This document shows, piece after piece, positions 62,877-64,000 of a DNA stretch of 64,000 nucleotides. The DNA is from LMUY01 sp965199095. Lineage in GTDB: Bacteria; Pseudomonadota; Alphaproteobacteria; Acetobacterales; Acetobacteraceae. Under the pieces are notes generated by a model, which had not been told where the DNA came from, made no database searches, and saw nothing but the letters and a program-made list of their open reading frames with translations. Position numbers and translations under genes: made by a program. The DNA lies in NCBI GenBank assembly GCA_965199095.1, contig CBDAQM010000003.1, positions 124,001-188,000 on the forward strand, in the 5' to 3' direction. Every line of letters begins with the position of its first letter. Within the stretch, counting starts at the first letter, position 1.

Positions 62877-64000
62877 TTATGTCAGATGTTGCAGCGCGAT
62901 CCAGTCGTCGGATTGCATTTCCTCCAGCCGGGATGCGGTCCGTTCGAACGCCTTGGCGCCCTCCCCGCGTTGGTAGAGCTGGTCCGGCAATGCGTCGGCG
63001 GAGGCGAGCAGCTTCACCCGGTGTTCATACAGCGCATCCACCAGGGTGATGAAGCGGCGTGCTTCGTCGTAATTGTCCGGCCCCAGCCGCGGCACCCCGT
63101 CCAGCACCACCGCCTCGTAATGGGTGGCGATGGCCAGGTAGTCGCCCGGCCCCAAAGGCTGGCCGCACAGCGCGGCGAAGTCGAACCGCGCCACGCCGTC
63201 GGCCGCCAACGGCACCCGCAAGGTGCGGCCGGCGACGGTGAGCCGCTGCGCCTTGGGTGTGGCGCCGTTCGCCAGCGCGGTAAAGGCCCGGTCCAGCGCC
63301 GCGTCCGCCCGGCCATCCGCCGGGACATGCCAGGTCGGCAGCCCGCGCAACCGCTGCCGCCGGAAATCGCGGCCGCCGTCTAGCACCAGCACGTCCAGAT
63401 GCTGCTTGATCAGCGCGATGAACGGCAGGAACGCGTCCCGGCCGGGTTTGCCGCGGAACAGGTCGTCGGGCAGGATGTTGGAGGTCGCGACCACGACGAC
63501 CGCGCGCTCGAACAAGGCCGCGAACAGCCGGCCCAGGATCATGGCGTCCACGATGTCGTTGACCTGGAACTCGTCGAAGCACAGCAGGGCGGCGCGGGCG
63601 GCAATATCGTCCGCCAAGGGCGGCACCGGGTCGGCGCCGCCGGGATTGGCCTGCTTCCAGGCGAACACCCGCGCATGCACATCCTGCATGAAGGCGTGGA
63701 AGTGGATGCGCTGCTTGCGCGCCACCTGGGCCTCCGCGAAGAACAAATCCATCAGCATGGATTTGCCGCGGCCAACCTCGCCGACGAGGTAAAGGCCGCT
63801 CGGCCCGGACGGCGCCTCATCCACCGCGCGGCGCCGCAGCAACCGGCCAATGAACCCGGCGCGGCCCGCGTGCGGCGGCGGGTCGTAGCCGCGCAGCTTT
63901 ACCCAAAGGTCCTGCAGCCGCTCGGCGGCGACGGCCTGCGCCGGGTCGGTTTGCAGCGCCCCATCGGCCAGGCGGCGGCGATACGCCGGCAGCGGCCCGG
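62877..64000 (-). CDS. zapE: cell division protein ZapE (AFG1-like ATPase), partial
   Basis: N-terminal residues lie beyond the window edge; about 374 residues are seen. The visible start GPLPAYRRRLADGALQTDPA is the family N-terminus, so only a few residues are missing. Walker A LVGEVGRGKSMLMDLFF, Walker B ALLCFDEFQVNDIVDAMI and sensor VATSNILPDDLF are intact. ZapE acts at the Z-ring or in membrane protein quality control. Upstream of mdh as in many alphaproteobacteria. Confidence 0.93.
   Translation of the reverse strand, partial: GPLPAYRRRLADGALQTDPAQAVAAERLQDLWVKLRGYDPPPHAGRAGFIGRLLRRRAVDEAPSGPSGLYLVGEVGRGKSMLMDLFFAEAQVARKQRIHFHAFMQDVHARVFAWKQANPGGADPVPPLADDIAARAALLCFDEFQVNDIVDAMILGRLFAALFERAVVVVATSNILPDDLFRGKPGRDAFLPFIALIKQHLDVLVLDGGRDFRRQRLRGLPTWHVPADGRADAALDRAFTALANGATPKAQRLTVAGRTLRVPLAADGVARFDFAALCGQPLGPGDYLAIATHYEAVVLDGVPRLGPDNYDEARRFITLVDALYEHRVKLLASADALPDQLYQRGEGAKAFERTASRLEEMQSDDWIALQHLT

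Overview
The window reads as chromosomal DNA from a GC-rich alphaproteobacterium. The best fit is Rhodospirillales, probably Acetobacteraceae-like. The reasons are a clear CtrA cell-cycle regulator, a hemE / DUF299 (kinase-pyrophosphorylase) junction of the kind that flanks the replication origin in Caulobacter and Rickettsia, two-subunit 3-oxoacid CoA-transferase, FabI, a mdh-sucCD-odhAB-lpdA block led by zapE, and many ATGA/GTGA gene overlaps. Taxon is inferred from gene content only.

Layout. 1-8930 (minus): a tightly overlapping run, hemE, hemH, a HAD phosphatase, an aldo/keto reductase, then five genes of a complex-I / group-4-hydrogenase-like membrane complex (hyfB, hyfC, hyfE, hyfF and a partial hyfG); the large subunit lacks the cysteine pair expected for nickel binding. 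8931-9218: candidate oriC. 9219-13150: DUF299 regulator, two gene fragments, dadA, scoA-scoB and tRNA-Ala(GGC). 13150-20760: accessory genes, namely small membrane proteins, a short HTH protein, a leucine-rich-repeat protein kinase, a methyltransferase/RgpF fusion and a polysaccharide-export ABC transporter. 20870-27910: a NitT/TauT/ThiY-type ABC importer, lipoproteins, an esterase, an S49 peptidase and periplasmic cyclohexadienyl dehydratase. 28080-29763: complete IS1380-family element inserted in the 3' end of a diguanylate cyclase gene. 31857-34565: ctrA, divergent from fliI-fliJ. 34707-46600: homogentisate dioxygenase, PHB-depolymerase-type esterase, a sulfur pair (YeiH-type exporter and sulfite oxidase), Fsr-type efflux, pdxH, fabI, aroC and two unknowns. 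46659-48406: complete IS66-type element landed exactly at the stop codon of phnF. 48403-53604: C-P lyase regulator and phnGHIJKL. 53631-64000 (minus): zapE, mdh, sucC, sucD, a small membrane protein, odhA, odhB and lpdA.

How they work together: most of the window is core metabolism (heme, 2-oxoglutarate to malate, chorismate, fatty-acid elongation, B6, ketone bodies) with phosphonate use and sulfite detoxification added. The insertion sequences and several palindromic repeats sit at gene ends, so they have changed little coding sequence. The most unusual items are the candidate origin, the cysteine-less hydrogenase-like complex, the IS insertions at stop codons, a 58-base palindromic repeat family placed right after stop codons, and the LRR-kinase and methyltransferase/RgpF fusions.
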